Positions 1 through 9,694 of a stretch of 64,000 nt of DNA are shown here, in pieces; the first letter of the stretch is position 1, and each line of letters begins with the position of its first letter. Under the pieces are notes generated by a model. The model was not told where the DNA came from. It saw only the letters and a list, made by a program, of their open reading frames with translations, and did not search any database. Source of the DNA: UBA4744 sp963707435 (lineage in GTDB: Bacteria; Actinomycetota; Acidimicrobiia; Spongiisociales; UBA4744); contig CAVPPF010000006.1 of the NCBI GenBank assembly GCA_963707435.1, positions 315,631 to 379,630 of the forward strand, read 5' to 3'. The translations under genes and the position numbers were made by a program.

Positions 1-462
1 TGGACGATGGCGGCGGTCAAGTCGGCCGCCTCCGACGCCGGACGCGACCCGGAGGAGATCGCCTTCTGCGTGGCGGCCCCCGCCTACGTTGGTGACGATC
101 TCGACCACCAGCGGGAAGAGCTGCGCTGGTTCGGGGGGATGGTCGGCAACCACGTTGAGGATCTGGTGGCCCGCTACGGCGGCGACGGCAGCACCGTGCC
201 CCGCACGCTGACCGACTTCATCGAGGAGCGCCAGGACTACGACTATTTGCACCACGGCAAGCGCAAGAACCCTTCGGCCGATTTCGTGCCCGACGCCATC
301 GTCGAGCGGTTCTGTGTGCTGGGCACCCCGGCCGACCACATCGCCAAGCTGACCGAGCTACGCGACCTGGGCGTCGACCAGTTCGCCATCTACTTGATGC
401 ACGACGCTCAGGAAGCCACCCTGGAGGCCTACGGCCGGGAGATCATTCCGGCGCTCGGGTAG
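1..462 (+). CDS. LLM-class F420-dependent oxidoreductase, C-terminal part (5' truncated by window)
   Basis: The frame is open from base 1, so this is the last 153 residues of a protein that begins before the window. The C-terminal pattern, with a segment 'VLGTPADHIAKLTELRDLGV' followed by 'DQFAIYLMHDAQEATLEAYG', is typical of luciferase-like (TIM-barrel) monooxygenases of the F420-dependent class, in which this helix-rich end closes the barrel. Substrate and reaction cannot be told from this part. The stop lies 15 bases before the 5' strand of the riboswitch P1 stem, so the next gene is probably a separate transcription unit. Family assignment is fairly sure; F420 rather than FMN use is inferred from the family and the apparent lineage. 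Confidence 0.8.
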   Translation, partial: WTMAAVKSAASDAGRDPEEIAFCVAAPAYVGDDLDHQREELRWFGGMVGNHVEDLVARYGGDGSTVPRTLTDFIEERQDYDYLHHGKRKNPSADFVPDAIVERFCVLGTPADHIAKLTELRDLGVDQFAIYLMHDAQEATLEAYGREIIPALG

Positions 463-475
463 GGGAGTAGTGTTT

Positions 476-610
476 CGTCACGCCGAATCCGGTTCGATCA
501 AACCGGGGCGGGGGACCCGATACCTTGGGGCGAATCCCGGCTGAGTCCGGGTAGGGCAGCCTTCCAGCCCGAGTCCGTCAGCTAACCCCGGAGGCGGTGA
601 GGAAGGAGAG
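476..610 (+). promoter_or_regulatory. c-di-AMP riboswitch (ydaO/yuaA class) ahead of antiporter gene
   Basis: The leader carries the conserved ydaO blocks in order: 'CCGAATCCGG' (483-492), 'TTGGGGCGAATC' (525-536), 'GTAGGGCAGCCTTC' (551-564) and 'CCGTCAGCTAACCCCGGAGG' (574-593). A closing P1 stem can be drawn between 478-484 and 593-600 with one bulged base. The Shine-Dalgarno GGAAGGAG (601-608) starts right after the 3' strand of P1, so ligand binding could act on ribosome access as well as on transcription. This class binds cyclic di-AMP and usually turns off K+ transport and cell-wall hydrolase genes in Gram-positive bacteria. The gene behind it, a cation/proton antiporter, fits that role. 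Confidence 0.9.
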
Positions 611-615
611 CGTTG

Positions 616-2756
616 GTGGACGTACCGATCGCGCCGTCGTCGCACGGCGATGTGCTGCAACTGGTGATCCAGCTGGCGCTGCTGTTGGGTTTCGCCCGCC
701 TGCTCGGAGAGCTGGCCCGCCGGATCGGCCAGCCTGCCGTCGTTGGTGAGATTCTGGCCGGAGTGATCCTCGGCCCTTCGGTGCTGGGGGCGTTGATCCC
801 CGGTGTCGCCGCCGTCTGGTTGCCGGGCTCGTCCGTTCAGGCTCAGCTACTCGAGACGGTGGCGCTGATCGGGGTCATGCTGCTGATGGTGGTCACCGGC
901 TTCGAAACCGACCTGGGTCTGATCCGCCGCCGGGCCGGGACGGCGGTGGGAGTAGCCACCGGCGGTCTCCTGCTCCCGTTCGCGGCCGGGTTGGCACTCG
1001 GGTGGTGGTTCCCCGCCGACCTGCTCGGCGACCCGGACCAGCGACTGGTGTTTGCGCTGTTCCTGGCCACCGCCATGGCCGTTTCGGCCATCCCGGTATT
1101 GGCGTCGATCTTGCTGGAGCTGCGCTTGATGCGGCGGGACATCGGTCAGACGATGCTGGCGGCGGGGATGGTCGACGACCTGGCCGGGTGGGCGGTTTTG
1201 GGGGTGGTGATTGCCCTGGCCGCCGGTGACGGCGGGCTGGGCACCGTGGGAGTAACCGTGCTCACCGTGGTGTTCTTTTTGGCCGTGACGATCTTGCTGG
1301 GACCATTCCTGGTCAGCCGGACGATTCGTTTCGTGCACAGAGCCTCGGGCACCTCGCATCGTTTCTTGACCGTCACGCTGGTCCTCGTGTTCGGGTGGGC
1401 CGCGTTCAGCCAGGCCTTGCATCTCGAGCCGGTGATCGGCGCCTTCGCGATGGGGATCCTGCTCGGTCGGGTCCGTCGCCTGCCCGTCTCGGTGGCGGAG
1501 TCGCTGGAATCCATGGCACTGGGTGTGTTCGCACCTATCTTCTTTGCCGTGGCCGGCTTGAAGGTCGACATCGTCGCCCTCGCCGAGCCTCGTTTGGCCG
1601 GACTGACCCTGGTGGTGATCGCCGTGGCCGTGGTGGCGAAGACGGCGGGAGCCTACGCGGGGGAAGGCTTCTCGCCGGCGCCGACCATTGGACCAGTCTC
1701 TCCTACGGGATCGGTCTCACGGCGCGGGGGGCGATCGGCATCGTGGTTGCCACGATCGGAAGGTCGCTCGGGATCATCACGCAAGACGTCTTCTCGATCA
1801 TTGTCGTGATGGCAGTGGTCACTTCGCTTTTCACTCCGCCCGCCCTCAAGGCCGCCCTCCGGCGGGTTGCCCCGGCGCCGGACGAGGAGGCCCGGCTCCG
1901 CCGGGAGGAAGCCGTGGCCGGCAGTCTGACCCGGCGGGTGGGCCGGGTCCTCGTACCGATCCGCCCTCCCCGCCAGCCCGGTGACAGTTTCGATGTGAAA
2001 GCCGGCCTGCTCGGCCGTCTGGCCGGGTCCCAGCCTCTAGCCGTGACGTTCCTCGCCGCAGCGCCGGGAGGGGAGCGGTCGGAGGCGGAGAGCGCCGTCC
2101 GCAGCGCCGCTCGGGACGTCAAGTTTCGAGCGGATGTCACCACCCGGGTGGTCCAGAATGATCCGGTCCGGGCGGTCCTGGTCGAGGCTGCGAAGGGCTA
2201 CGACCTGGTCATGCTGGGAGCTACCGAAGTCACCGCCAACCTCGATTCGCTGTTCGGGAGCGTTGTCGACGAGATTGTCCGGATGGCTGCCATCCCGACG
2301 CTGGTGGTACGGGGAGTCCCGGTGGCTGCCGGCTGGCAACCGAATCGCATCCTCGTTCCAACGGACGGCAGTCCTGCTTCCCGGCAGGCCGCCGACCTCG
2401 CTTTCGCCCTCGCCGGGCCCGACACCACGGTCACGGCCCTCCATGTGGTGCCTTCCGAGCTGAGCCCGGTGGTTTCAATGACCGACACCGGCCCTGTCCA
2501 GCGGCTCGACCTCGCCCATCAGATCGTCAGCGACGTGCGTGACCGGGGCCTGGAACGGGGGGTGGCCACCGCCACGATGGTGGAGATGGGTCCCGAGGTG
2601 GCTGAGGCGATCGTCACGGCGGCCCGCCAGACCGGCGCCGATCTGGTCGTGCTCGGTACGTCGGCACGGACCGGCACCCAGCGCCTGTACCTGGGTCCAC
2701 GAGTAGAACGGGTCCTCACCGACAGCCCGTGTTCGGTGGCCGTCCTCAACAGCTGA
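616..2756 (+). CDS. CPA2-type cation/H+ antiporter fused to two universal stress protein domains (frameshifted)
   Basis: The N-terminal ~395 residues form a Kef/CPA2 membrane domain with about 12 hydrophobic segments, including 'GQPAVVGEILAGVILGPSVL' and the 'DDLAGW' stretch expected at the ion site. Two cytoplasmic Usp domains follow (about residues 441-570 and 575-713). The second opens with 'ILVPTDGS' and ends with a G-x2-G-like loop near 'GTSARTGTQRLYLG'. The reading frame breaks in the G5 run at 1659-1663. Restoring one G joins 'KTAGAYAG' to 'GRLLAGADHWTSLSYG' and gives about 713 residues. GTG 616 is preferred over TTG 613 because GGAAGGAG ends at 608. A c-di-AMP riboswitch precedes it. 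It probably exports K+ or Na+ across the inner membrane; the ion is not readable. Confidence 0.85.
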
Positions 2757-2771
2757 GGTCGTGCCGTCCCC

Positions 2772-3122
2772 CTATTCGACGTAGAGGGTCTCGTCCCGCT
2801 CGACGACGTTGCCGCGCCCCAGCGGCAGGACCAGCGTCAGCGCTTTGAACGCCAGGCCGAGGCCCGGGATCTTGGCGAAGATCCCCTGCGGTCCCAGCAC
2901 CATCCGGCCGGTGTGCACGTCGTACTTCGATCCGTGCCACGGACAGGTCAGGCATCCGTCTTCGTCGATGGTCCCGTCGGCCAGATCGGCGTACAGGTGC
3001 CGGCATCGCCGGGTGACGGCGAAGAGCTCGCCGTGGGCGTTGCCGACTGCATACCGCCCGGCACCTTTCACTGTTCCCGGCGGCAGTTCCGACGCGGGGC
3101 CCACTTCGGTTTCCTGAGACAT
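2772..3122 (-). CDS. Rieske [2Fe-2S] domain protein
   Basis: A small protein of about 116 residues that is essentially one Rieske domain. Cluster ligands are visible as C-R-H ('RRCRHLYADL') and C-P-W-H ('CLTCPWHGSKYD'), followed by the usual 'YDVHTG' turn. Such free-standing Rieske proteins act as electron-transfer ferredoxins to oxygenases or nitrite-reductase-type enzymes. No oxygenase subunit lies next to it, so the partner is unknown. The hydrophobic stretch 'GLGLAFKALTLVLPLG' near the C-terminus is unusual and may be a surface patch. ATG 3122 sits 9 bases after AGGGAGG; a GTG at 3131 abuts that site and is less likely. It converges with the antiporter gene and is divergent from the aldehyde dehydrogenase. 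Confidence 0.85.
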   Translation of the reverse strand: MSQETEVGPASELPPGTVKGAGRYAVGNAHGELFAVTRRCRHLYADLADGTIDEDGCLTCPWHGSKYDVHTGRMVLGPQGIFAKIPGLGLAFKALTLVLPLGRGNVVERDETLYVE

Positions 3123-3282
3123 CACGCTCACCCTCCCTTGTGTTTCCGCCCGATGCCAAGAGCCTACGCCGGAGGGTCGAGCAAAACCCGAAGGAAGGGG
3201 GTTCGGCCCGCCCGGGAGCGTCGGTTGGGTCTATCGTGCGGGAGAAGCAGACGGCAAGATCTCGAGAGCGGAGGTGGAGGCC

Positions 3283-4726
3283 ATGGGGTGGAAACTGTGG
3301 ATCGACGGCCGGTGGACCGACTCGCAGGGCGGCGGAGTTCTCGAGGTTGAAAACCCTGCCACCGGCGAAGTGTTCGACGAGGCGGTCGACGGGTCGGCCG
3401 GGGACGTCGACGCCGCCGTACACGCCGCCGGCCGGGCATTCTTCGACGGTCGCTGGTCCGGTCTGGCGCCGGGGGAGCGGGCCCTGGCCCTCCACCGCCT
3501 CGGCGACTTGCTCGAGGACCGAGCCGAGCAGTTCGCCAGGGTCGAATCCGAGGATACCGGCAAGCCCTATGCCCAAAACTCGCTGGGAGGGGACCTCCCG
3601 TTCGGGGTTGACAACCTCAGGTTCTTCGGGGCGGCCGCCCGGTCGGTGATGGGCACCGCCGCCGGAGAGTGGGCGTCGGGCTATACGTCGATGCTGCGCA
3701 AAGAACCGGTCGGGCCGGTCGGGCAGATCGCCCCCTGGAACTACCCGCTGCTGATGGCGATCTGGAAGGTAGGCCCGGCGCTGGCGGCCGGCTGCACCAC
3801 GGTGCTGAAGCCCGCCCCGGGAACTCCTCGCACCGCGCTCGATGCTGGCCGAGCTGGCCAAGGAGGCCGGCATACCCGACGGCGTGCTCAACGTGGTGAC
3901 CGGCGGTAACGACACCGGCCAGGCGCTGGTCGAGCATCCCGGCCTGCGCATGGTTTCGATCACCGGCTCGACCGGAACGGGCAAGAAGGTCATGAGGACC
4001 GCCGCCGACACTCTCAAACGGATCCACCTCGAACTCGGCGGCAAAGCCCCCTTCGTAGTGTTCGAGGACGCCGACCTCGAAGCCCTGGCCGAGGCGGCCA
4101 TGATCGGCGCCTGCTTCAACACCGGCCAGGATTGCACGGCGGCCACCCGTGTGTACGCCGAGCGGGGCCGCTACGACGAAACCGTCGAGGCGCTGGTTGA
4201 GTCCTTCCGGAGTGCTGCGGTCGGTGATCCCTGGGATGACGACACCCTGGTGGGGCCGCTGATCTCGGCCGCCCAGCGCGACCGGGTGGCCGGGTTCGTT
4301 GATCGGGCCAGGCAGGATGGCGCCCGGGTGCTGACCGGCGGCGAGATTCCGGCCGGTTTCGACCAGGGCTACTACTACTCACCGACGGTGATCGTCGATG
4401 CCGACCAGAGCTCGGAGATCGTACAGAGCGAGGTGTTCGGCCCGGTGGTGGTGGTGCTGCCCTTCGAGGGCGAGGAGCAGGCAATCCGCCTGGGCAACGA
4501 TGTCTTGTACGGGCTGGCAGCATCCCTGTGGACCAACGACATCGGTCGAGCGATGCGGGTGGCGGCCGGACTCGAATTCGGCACGGTGTGGATCAACGAC
4601 CACATTCCGCTGGCATCCGAAGCCCCCCACGGCGGGTTCAAGCAATCCGGGTTCGGCAAGGACATGTCGGAGGAAGCGGTCAACGACTACCGGATCACCA
4701 AACATGTGATGATCAAGCACTCCTAG
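3283..4726 (+). CDS. Aldehyde dehydrogenase, gamma-aminobutyraldehyde dehydrogenase type (frameshifted)
   Basis: NAD(P)-dependent ALDH superfamily member of about 480 residues once one extra base near 3835-3842 is removed; this joins 'KPAPGTPRTAL' to 'MLAELAKEAGIPDGVLNVV'. The general base is Glu250 in 'LELGGKAP' and the nucleophile Cys284 in 'FNTGQDCTAATR'. The 'GQDCTA' form of the active-site loop is characteristic of the PatD/YdcW aminobutyraldehyde subgroup, which oxidises 4-aminobutanal from putrescine to GABA. The nearby PotDABC-like transporter and two class III aminotransferases support that role. GGAGG boxes upstream support ATG 3283. The gene end overlaps the convergent SDR gene by 4 bases. 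Substrate is inferred, not proven. Confidence 0.85.
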
Positions 4727-5505
4727 AGAGGCCGGCGCCGCTCTTCGTGGATGGAGTTTCCGCCGTCGACGACCACGACCTGCCCGGTCACATAGGAGGC
4801 GGCCGGTGAGCAGAGGAATGCCACGAGCGCGGCGACCTCGCCGGCCCGGCCGGGACGGCCGATCGGGCTGAGCTCACCCTCGTCGATTTCCGCCCCGCTC
4901 GACGATGCGGTGGCGATCCAGCCGGGGGCAACCGCGTTGACCGTAACCCCGAAGGGGGCCGAGTCGAGGGCAGTGGCGCGGGTCAGTCCCACCATGCCCG
5001 CCTTGGCGGTGGCATAGGCCACCTCGTTGTGCATAGCCATCACCGGCCCGGTGACGGAGGTGATGTTGACGATCCGCCCGTAGCGGCGTTGTTGCATGCC
5101 GGCCAGCACCGCCCGGGTCATCAGGAATGCCGTGGTCAGATTTCGGTCCAGTCCGTCGGCCCACAGCTCATCGCTGGTGTCCGCGATCGAACCGCTCTGT
5201 GCCTCCATCCCCATCATGGTCATCCCGGCGTTGTTGACGAGGATGGAGATGTCGCCGAGGTGGCGGGCGGCGTCTGCGGCGAATTGGCGGGCGGCGGCCG
5301 GGTCCATCAGATTGACCACCTCCGACCAGATCTCGGCTCCATCGGCTCTGAGCTGCGCAGCCCTTTCGTGGATGCGTTCGGTGGTCGAGCAGATGGCGAT
5401 CCGGTGGCCTGCATCCGCCAGGTGGCGGGCACAGGCGAAGCCGATGCCGTCGGGGCTCCCCGCTCCGGTGACGATGGCCACCCCGTCGTCCTGCCGGGCG
5501 CTCAC
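4723..5505 (-). CDS. Short-chain dehydrogenase/reductase (FabG-like)
   Basis: A classical SDR of 260 residues. The nucleotide-binding motif is 'TGAGSPDGIG' (13-22), the structural motif 'NNAG' starts at 91, and the catalytic residues are Ser150, Tyr164 and Lys168 ('YATAK'). The C-terminus 'YVTGQVVVVDGG' is standard for FabG-like enzymes. It overlaps the upstream aminotransferase by 4 bases (ATGA), so the two are co-translated and transcribed away from the divergent promoter region near 6.9 kb. A reductase acting on the keto or aldehyde product of the aminotransferase is a reasonable inference; the true substrate is unknown. Confidence 0.88.
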   Translation of the reverse strand: MSARQDDGVAIVTGAGSPDGIGFACARHLADAGHRIAICSTTERIHERAAQLRADGAEIWSEVVNLMDPAAARQFAADAARHLGDISILVNNAGMTMMGMEAQSGSIADTSDELWADGLDRNLTTAFLMTRAVLAGMQQRRYGRIVNITSVTGPVMAMHNEVAYATAKAGMVGLTRATALDSAPFGVTVNAVAPGWIATASSSGAEIDEGELSPIGRPGRAGEVAALVAFLCSPAASYVTGQVVVVDGGNSIHEERRRPL

Positions 5506-6866
5506 CGTCCCAGCACCTCGGCGGCCGCTGCCGCGAAGATCTCGGTGTGCCGGTCGACGTCGGCTTCGCTGGTGGTGGGGGCCATCAGCGCCATGTTGTG
5601 GAACGGGGTCAGCAGCACCCCCCGGTTGAGGGCATACAGGTGAAAGAAACCGGCCAGGTCCTCGTCGGCCAGCCTGGCGGCTTCACCCCCGGTGCGGGGT
5701 GCAGGCGAGAACCAGTACTCGGCCCGGGCTCCCAGTTGCTGCACGCTCCAGGGGACCTCGAGATCGTTGATCACAGCCTGGACGCCGGCCGCCCATCGGG
5801 TTGCCAGTGGAATCGTCACCGCGAAGTCTTCTGCCCGCAGGCAGTTCTCCAGGGTGGTTCGCATCGCCGCGACCGACAGCGGGTTGCCGGCCAGGGTCCC
5901 CCCCACCCCGGCTTCGTCCCCTTCGGGAGATTGCAGGACGCCGGCGACCTGCTCGGCCAGTTCGGCGGTCATCCCGTAGGCGGCAGCGGGAATGCCGCCC
6001 GCGATCGGTTTGCCGATGGTAAGCAGGTCGGGTTCCAGCCGGTGGGCCGCCGTATACCCGCCGGGACCTGCGCAGATGGTGTGCGTCTCGTCGATGATCA
6101 GCAAGGTCCCGGTGCTTCTGGTGGCGGCTCGGAGCGCCTCGTGAAAGCCCGGGTCGGGCAGCACGATCCCGATGTTGGTCAGGGCCGGTTCCCCCAGCAC
6201 CGCCGCGACGTCACCGTGGGCCAGGGCGGCGGTCAGGCCCTCGACGTCGTTGAATTCGACGACCCGCGTGGTGGTGGCCGGATCGACCGGCGGTCCGATA
6301 TTGCCCGGGCGGGTGATCACCCGGTTGCCGTCCAGCACAGCGAACGTCTCGTCGACCGTACCGTGGTAGCACCAATTGAACACCAGGATCTTGGAGCGGC
6401 CGGTCAGCCAGCGGGCCAGGCGGATGGCGAAGCGGTTCGCGTCGGTGGCGGTGAGGGCGAACTGCCAGACCGGCAAGCCGAAACGGCGCCGCAGTTCGTC
6501 CCCGACGGCGATGGAGTCCTCCGACGGGAGCATGGTGGTGAGTCCGGAGGCGGCCACCGCCCCGATGGTTTGCACGGTCGAGGGCGGCGCATGGCCGGTC
6601 ATTGCCCCGGTATCGCCCAGGCAGAAGTCGATGTATTCGTGGCCGTCTGCGTCGAAGATGCGGGAACCCCCGGCACTGCTGCCGAACAGCGGGAACGGGC
6701 CCGGCCAGCGGCTCATCCAGTTCATCGGCACGCCCCCCACCAGCGACCGGGTGGCCTCCCGGGCAAGGCGTTGCGAGGCGGGGTGGGCCCGGGTGAAAGA
6801 CTCTTGCTCGGCGCGGAACAAGCGCTCGAGGCGGTCACGGTCAACGGTCGAGTGGTCCAGGTCCAC
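5502..6866 (-). CDS. Class III PLP-dependent aminotransferase (GSAM/omega-aminotransferase-like)
   Basis: A fold-type I PLP enzyme of 454 residues. The cofactor aspartate is Asp259 in 'LLIIDETHT' and the Schiff-base lysine is Lys286 in 'LLTIGKPIAGG'. The N-terminal 'RIFDADGHEYIDFCLGD' motif is shared with glutamate-1-semialdehyde aminomutases and omega-aminotransferases. It heads a two-gene operon with the SDR. GTG 6866 is the only in-frame start after an upstream stop, and its AGGAG box directly abuts the start codon, an unusually tight spacing that may mean low translation. The divergent neighbour at 6998 encodes a second enzyme of the same family, so the pair probably handles related amines. 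Confidence 0.85.
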   Translation of the reverse strand: MDLDHSTVDRDRLERLFRAEQESFTRAHPASQRLAREATRSLVGGVPMNWMSRWPGPFPLFGSSAGGSRIFDADGHEYIDFCLGDTGAMTGHAPPSTVQTIGAVAASGLTTMLPSEDSIAVGDELRRRFGLPVWQFALTATDANRFAIRLARWLTGRSKILVFNWCYHGTVDETFAVLDGNRVITRPGNIGPPVDPATTTRVVEFNDVEGLTAALAHGDVAAVLGEPALTNIGIVLPDPGFHEALRAATRSTGTLLIIDETHTICAGPGGYTAAHRLEPDLLTIGKPIAGGIPAAAYGMTAELAEQVAGVLQSPEGDEAGVGGTLAGNPLSVAAMRTTLENCLRAEDFAVTIPLATRWAAGVQAVINDLEVPWSVQQLGARAEYWFSPAPRTGGEAARLADEDLAGFFHLYALNRGVLLTPFHNMALMAPTTSEADVDRHTEIFAAAAAEVLGR

Positions 6867-6997
6867 CTCCTCGCCTGGAGCCTAGCCACGCCGCTTCCGG
6901 TCCTCCGCCACGAATGAGTGCGATCGAACATCCCCCGCACGGGCTTCATCCGACCCGGCGACCACGTATCGTTGGGCTAGCACACGGAAGGATCGCC
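6867..6997. promoter_or_regulatory. Divergent control region between two aminotransferase genes
   Basis: This 131-base gap separates oppositely transcribed class III aminotransferase genes and must carry both start regions. The rightward gene has a clear ribosome site GGAAGGAT about 6 bases before ATG 6998. I see no convincing operator palindrome. Confidence 0.5.
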
Positions 6998-8356
6998 ATG
7001 ACCTCGCTAGACCCCGATCGCATTGCGGAGTTGACCGCCCGGCTCGAGCAAGAGCTGGCCGATCGTACGCCGCGTTCGATGGCCCTGTACCGGCGCGCCA
7101 AACTGGTCATGCCGGGCGGGGTTCCCTCGTCGTTCCAGGCCCAGCCACCGCACCCCATCTACGTGACCGGGGGCCGGGGTTCCACCGTGAGCGACGTCGA
7201 CGGCAATGAGTACATCGACTTTCACAACGGATTCGGGGTGATGGTGGTCGGGCATGCCCACCCGGCGGTAGCCGCCGCTATCTCCACAACGGCAGCCAAG
7301 GGCACGCACTTCGCAGCACCCAACGAGACGTCGGTCCGGGTGGCCGAAGAGCTGTCCCGGCGCTTCCGGCTGCCCAAAGTACGTTTCTGCAACTCGGGGA
7401 CCGAAGCCACCATGGATGCCGTCCATCTTGCGCGCGGGTACACCGGCAAGGACTACCTGGTCAAGATCGAAGGCACGTATCACGGCCACCACGATGCAGT
7501 GATGGTCTCGGTGAAACCGCCGCCGGACAAGCTCGGCCCGCTCGATTCTCCTTTCTCCAACCCGTTCTCGGGCGGCATCCCCCGGGCGGAAACCAACCTG
7601 ACGCTGGTAGTTCCGTTCAACGACCCTGATGCGCTGGACCGGCTGCTTTCGTCCCGCGACGACATCGCCGGGGTCATCGTCGAGCCGATCATGCTCAACA
7701 TCGGGGTGGTCATGCCCAGAGCCGGATACCTGGAGGCGCTTCGGGAGATCACCGCCCGGCATGGAGTGGTGCTGATCTTCGACGAGGTGAAGACGGGAAT
7801 CACGATTGCCCCGGGAGGCGCCGTGGAGTACTTCGGGGTGGTGCCGGACGTCGTCTGTCTGGCCAAGGCAATCGGAGGAGGCGTGCCCACCGGAGCAGTG
7901 CTGGGCACGGAAGAGATCATGGCCCTCATCGCCGACGGAACCGTCAAACAGCTGGGCACCTTCAACGGCAACCCGCTGTCGATGGCGGCCGCCGAGGCGA
8001 CGCTGTTCGAGGTGATGACCCCGGAGGCGTACAAGCGGCTGGGCGAAGCAGCCGAGCGCATCGAGGCGGGCTGTCGCGACGTCATCGATCGCTACGGACT
8101 GCCGGCGTATACCGTCGGAGCGCTCGGCAAGGGCTGCGTGATGTTCTCGGACAGCACCATCACCGACTACCGCAGCTACGCGGCGCACTTCCGCGAGGAT
8201 CTCAATTATCTGGGCTGGCTGTTCCACATGACCGGCGGAGTGTTCATGACCCCGGGCGGTGATGAACAGTGGACCCTGTCGGTGGCGCACTCAGACGCCG
8301 ACCTGGACCTGTACGTCGACGTATTCGAGGAGTTCGCCCGGAGTATCACCGTGTAA
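6998..8356 (+). CDS. Class III PLP-dependent aminotransferase (second copy, polyamine locus)
   Basis: 452 residues. PLP-binding Asp262 lies in 'LIFDEVKTG' and the Schiff-base Lys290 in 'VCLAKAIGGGVPTG'. The conserved 'CNSGTEATMDAVHLAR' block matches the GSAM/class III family. It is divergent from a distant homologue and is followed 93 bases later by a polyamine-type binding-protein gene, which suggests that the imported substrate is an amine that this enzyme deaminates. The start is ATG 6998, 6-7 bases after GGAAGGAT; a longer reading to 6914 lacks a ribosome site. It could also be an aspartate-family omega-transaminase, because substrate class cannot be read from sequence alone. Confidence 0.86.
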   Translation: MTSLDPDRIAELTARLEQELADRTPRSMALYRRAKLVMPGGVPSSFQAQPPHPIYVTGGRGSTVSDVDGNEYIDFHNGFGVMVVGHAHPAVAAAISTTAAKGTHFAAPNETSVRVAEELSRRFRLPKVRFCNSGTEATMDAVHLARGYTGKDYLVKIEGTYHGHHDAVMVSVKPPPDKLGPLDSPFSNPFSGGIPRAETNLTLVVPFNDPDALDRLLSSRDDIAGVIVEPIMLNIGVVMPRAGYLEALREITARHGVVLIFDEVKTGITIAPGGAVEYFGVVPDVVCLAKAIGGGVPTGAVLGTEEIMALIADGTVKQLGTFNGNPLSMAAAEATLFEVMTPEAYKRLGEAAERIEAGCRDVIDRYGLPAYTVGALGKGCVMFSDSTITDYRSYAAHFREDLNYLGWLFHMTGGVFMTPGGDEQWTLSVAHSDADLDLYVDVFEEFARSITV

Positions 8357-8449
8357 AACAACCGTCGTTTCGCGGGGCGCGGACGACGGAAAAGGCTTAC
8401 CATCGCTGACAGGAAGCCCGCGCCGGGCTCGAGCGAGGAGGAGCATACG

Positions 8450-9694
8450 ATGGATTCCAACGATGCACGTCGCCGGCTGACCGGGGCTCCGCGGTTGTCG
8501 CAGATGAACCCGCTGAGCAGACGTGAGTTCCTGCGCCGGATGGGCTACGGGGTGCTCCTTGTGGCCGGAGGGCCCACCCTGCTGGCCGCCTGCGGCGACG
8601 GCGAAGACGCTGCCGGCTGCACCTTCACGTCGACCAACACGGGAGACAACAACCAGATCAACTTCGCCAACTGGCCGCTGTACATCGATGTTCTGGAAGA
8701 CGGCTGGTTCCCCACCACCTCGCTCGAGGACTTCGTAGCGGAAACCGGGCTCAAGGTGAACTATCTGGAGGAGGTCAACGACAACGACTCCTGGTTTGGG
8801 AAGGTGCAAGGCCAGATGGCCACCTGTGCCAACATCGAACGAGACCTCGCCGTCCTGACCGACTGGATGGCAGCCCGATTCATTCGACTCGGCTGGGCCG
8901 AGGAGCTCGACAAAGCGAATCTGCCCAACGCCGTCAACCTGGTCGACTCGTTGAAGAGCCCCGGCTTCGACCCCGACCGGACGTACACGCTGCCCTGGCA
9001 GTCCGGCCTGACGGCCATCGGCTACAACCCCCAGGCGACCGGCCGGGAACTCACCTCGATCAACGACATCTTCGATCCGGCTTTCGCCGGCAAGGTGACC
9101 ATGCTCACCGAGATGCGCGACACCCTGGGTCTGGTCATGCTGGGAATGGGCATCGACCCGGCCACTCCCACCCTTGAGGATGCGGAAGCCGCCACCGACA
9201 AGATCCGTCAGTACGTGGACAACGGGCACATTCGGCGGTTCACCGGCAACGACTACGGCGAGGATCTCTCGGCAGGAAATGTGGTGGCGGCGATCGCCTG
9301 GTCGGGTGACATCGTGCAGCTGCAGATCGACAACCCGGACCTGACGTTCCTCATCCCCGAGGAAGGGCTGATGCTGTGGTCCGACAATATGCTCATTCCG
9401 GCCGGAGCGCCTAACAAGGATGCGGCCGAGATCTACATGAACTCGGTGTACGACCCGCGGGTGGCGGCCAAGATCGAGAGCTGGGTGAACTACATCTGCC
9501 CGGTCAAGGGAGCCCAGCAGGCGATGCGGGACCTGGGTGCCGAGATCGAGGACGAGGATCTGGTGGCGCTGGCCGACGATCCGTTGATCTTCCCGGATGA
9601 GGCGACCCTGTCCAAGACCCACATCTTCAAGGATCTCGACGACGAAGAGGAACGGCAGTTCAACGACCTGTTCCAAGCGGTGATCGGAGCCTGA
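8450..9694 (+). CDS. Polyamine-type ABC transporter substrate-binding lipoprotein (PotD-like)
   Basis: 414 residues. The N-terminus has a twin-arginine motif 'SRREFLRRMG' followed by a hydrophobic core and a lipobox 'LLAAC', so it is probably exported folded by Tat and lipid-anchored. The mature part starts with 'INFANWPLYIDV', which matches the spermidine/putrescine-binding family (PotD/PotF). It is the first gene of a D-A-B-C operon: the ATPase gene starts on the base after its stop. AGGAGGAG lies upstream of ATG 8450. Other ligands of this family, such as mannopine or GABA-like amines, cannot be excluded. Confidence 0.88.
   Translation: MDSNDARRRLTGAPRLSQMNPLSRREFLRRMGYGVLLVAGGPTLLAACGDGEDAAGCTFTSTNTGDNNQINFANWPLYIDVLEDGWFPTTSLEDFVAETGLKVNYLEEVNDNDSWFGKVQGQMATCANIERDLAVLTDWMAARFIRLGWAEELDKANLPNAVNLVDSLKSPGFDPDRTYTLPWQSGLTAIGYNPQATGRELTSINDIFDPAFAGKVTMLTEMRDTLGLVMLGMGIDPATPTLEDAEAATDKIRQYVDNGHIRRFTGNDYGEDLSAGNVVAAIAWSGDIVQLQIDNPDLTFLIPEEGLMLWSDNMLIPAGAPNKDAAEIYMNSVYDPRVAAKIESWVNYICPVKGAQQAMRDLGAEIEDEDLVALADDPLIFPDEATLSKTHIFKDLDDEEERQFNDLFQAVIGA

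Noticed and set aside
8357..8449. Terminator between the second aminotransferase and the PotD-like gene
   Set aside because: A 7-bp stem exists near 8363-8392 but is followed by A residues on the plus strand, so it does not look like a plus-strand terminator.
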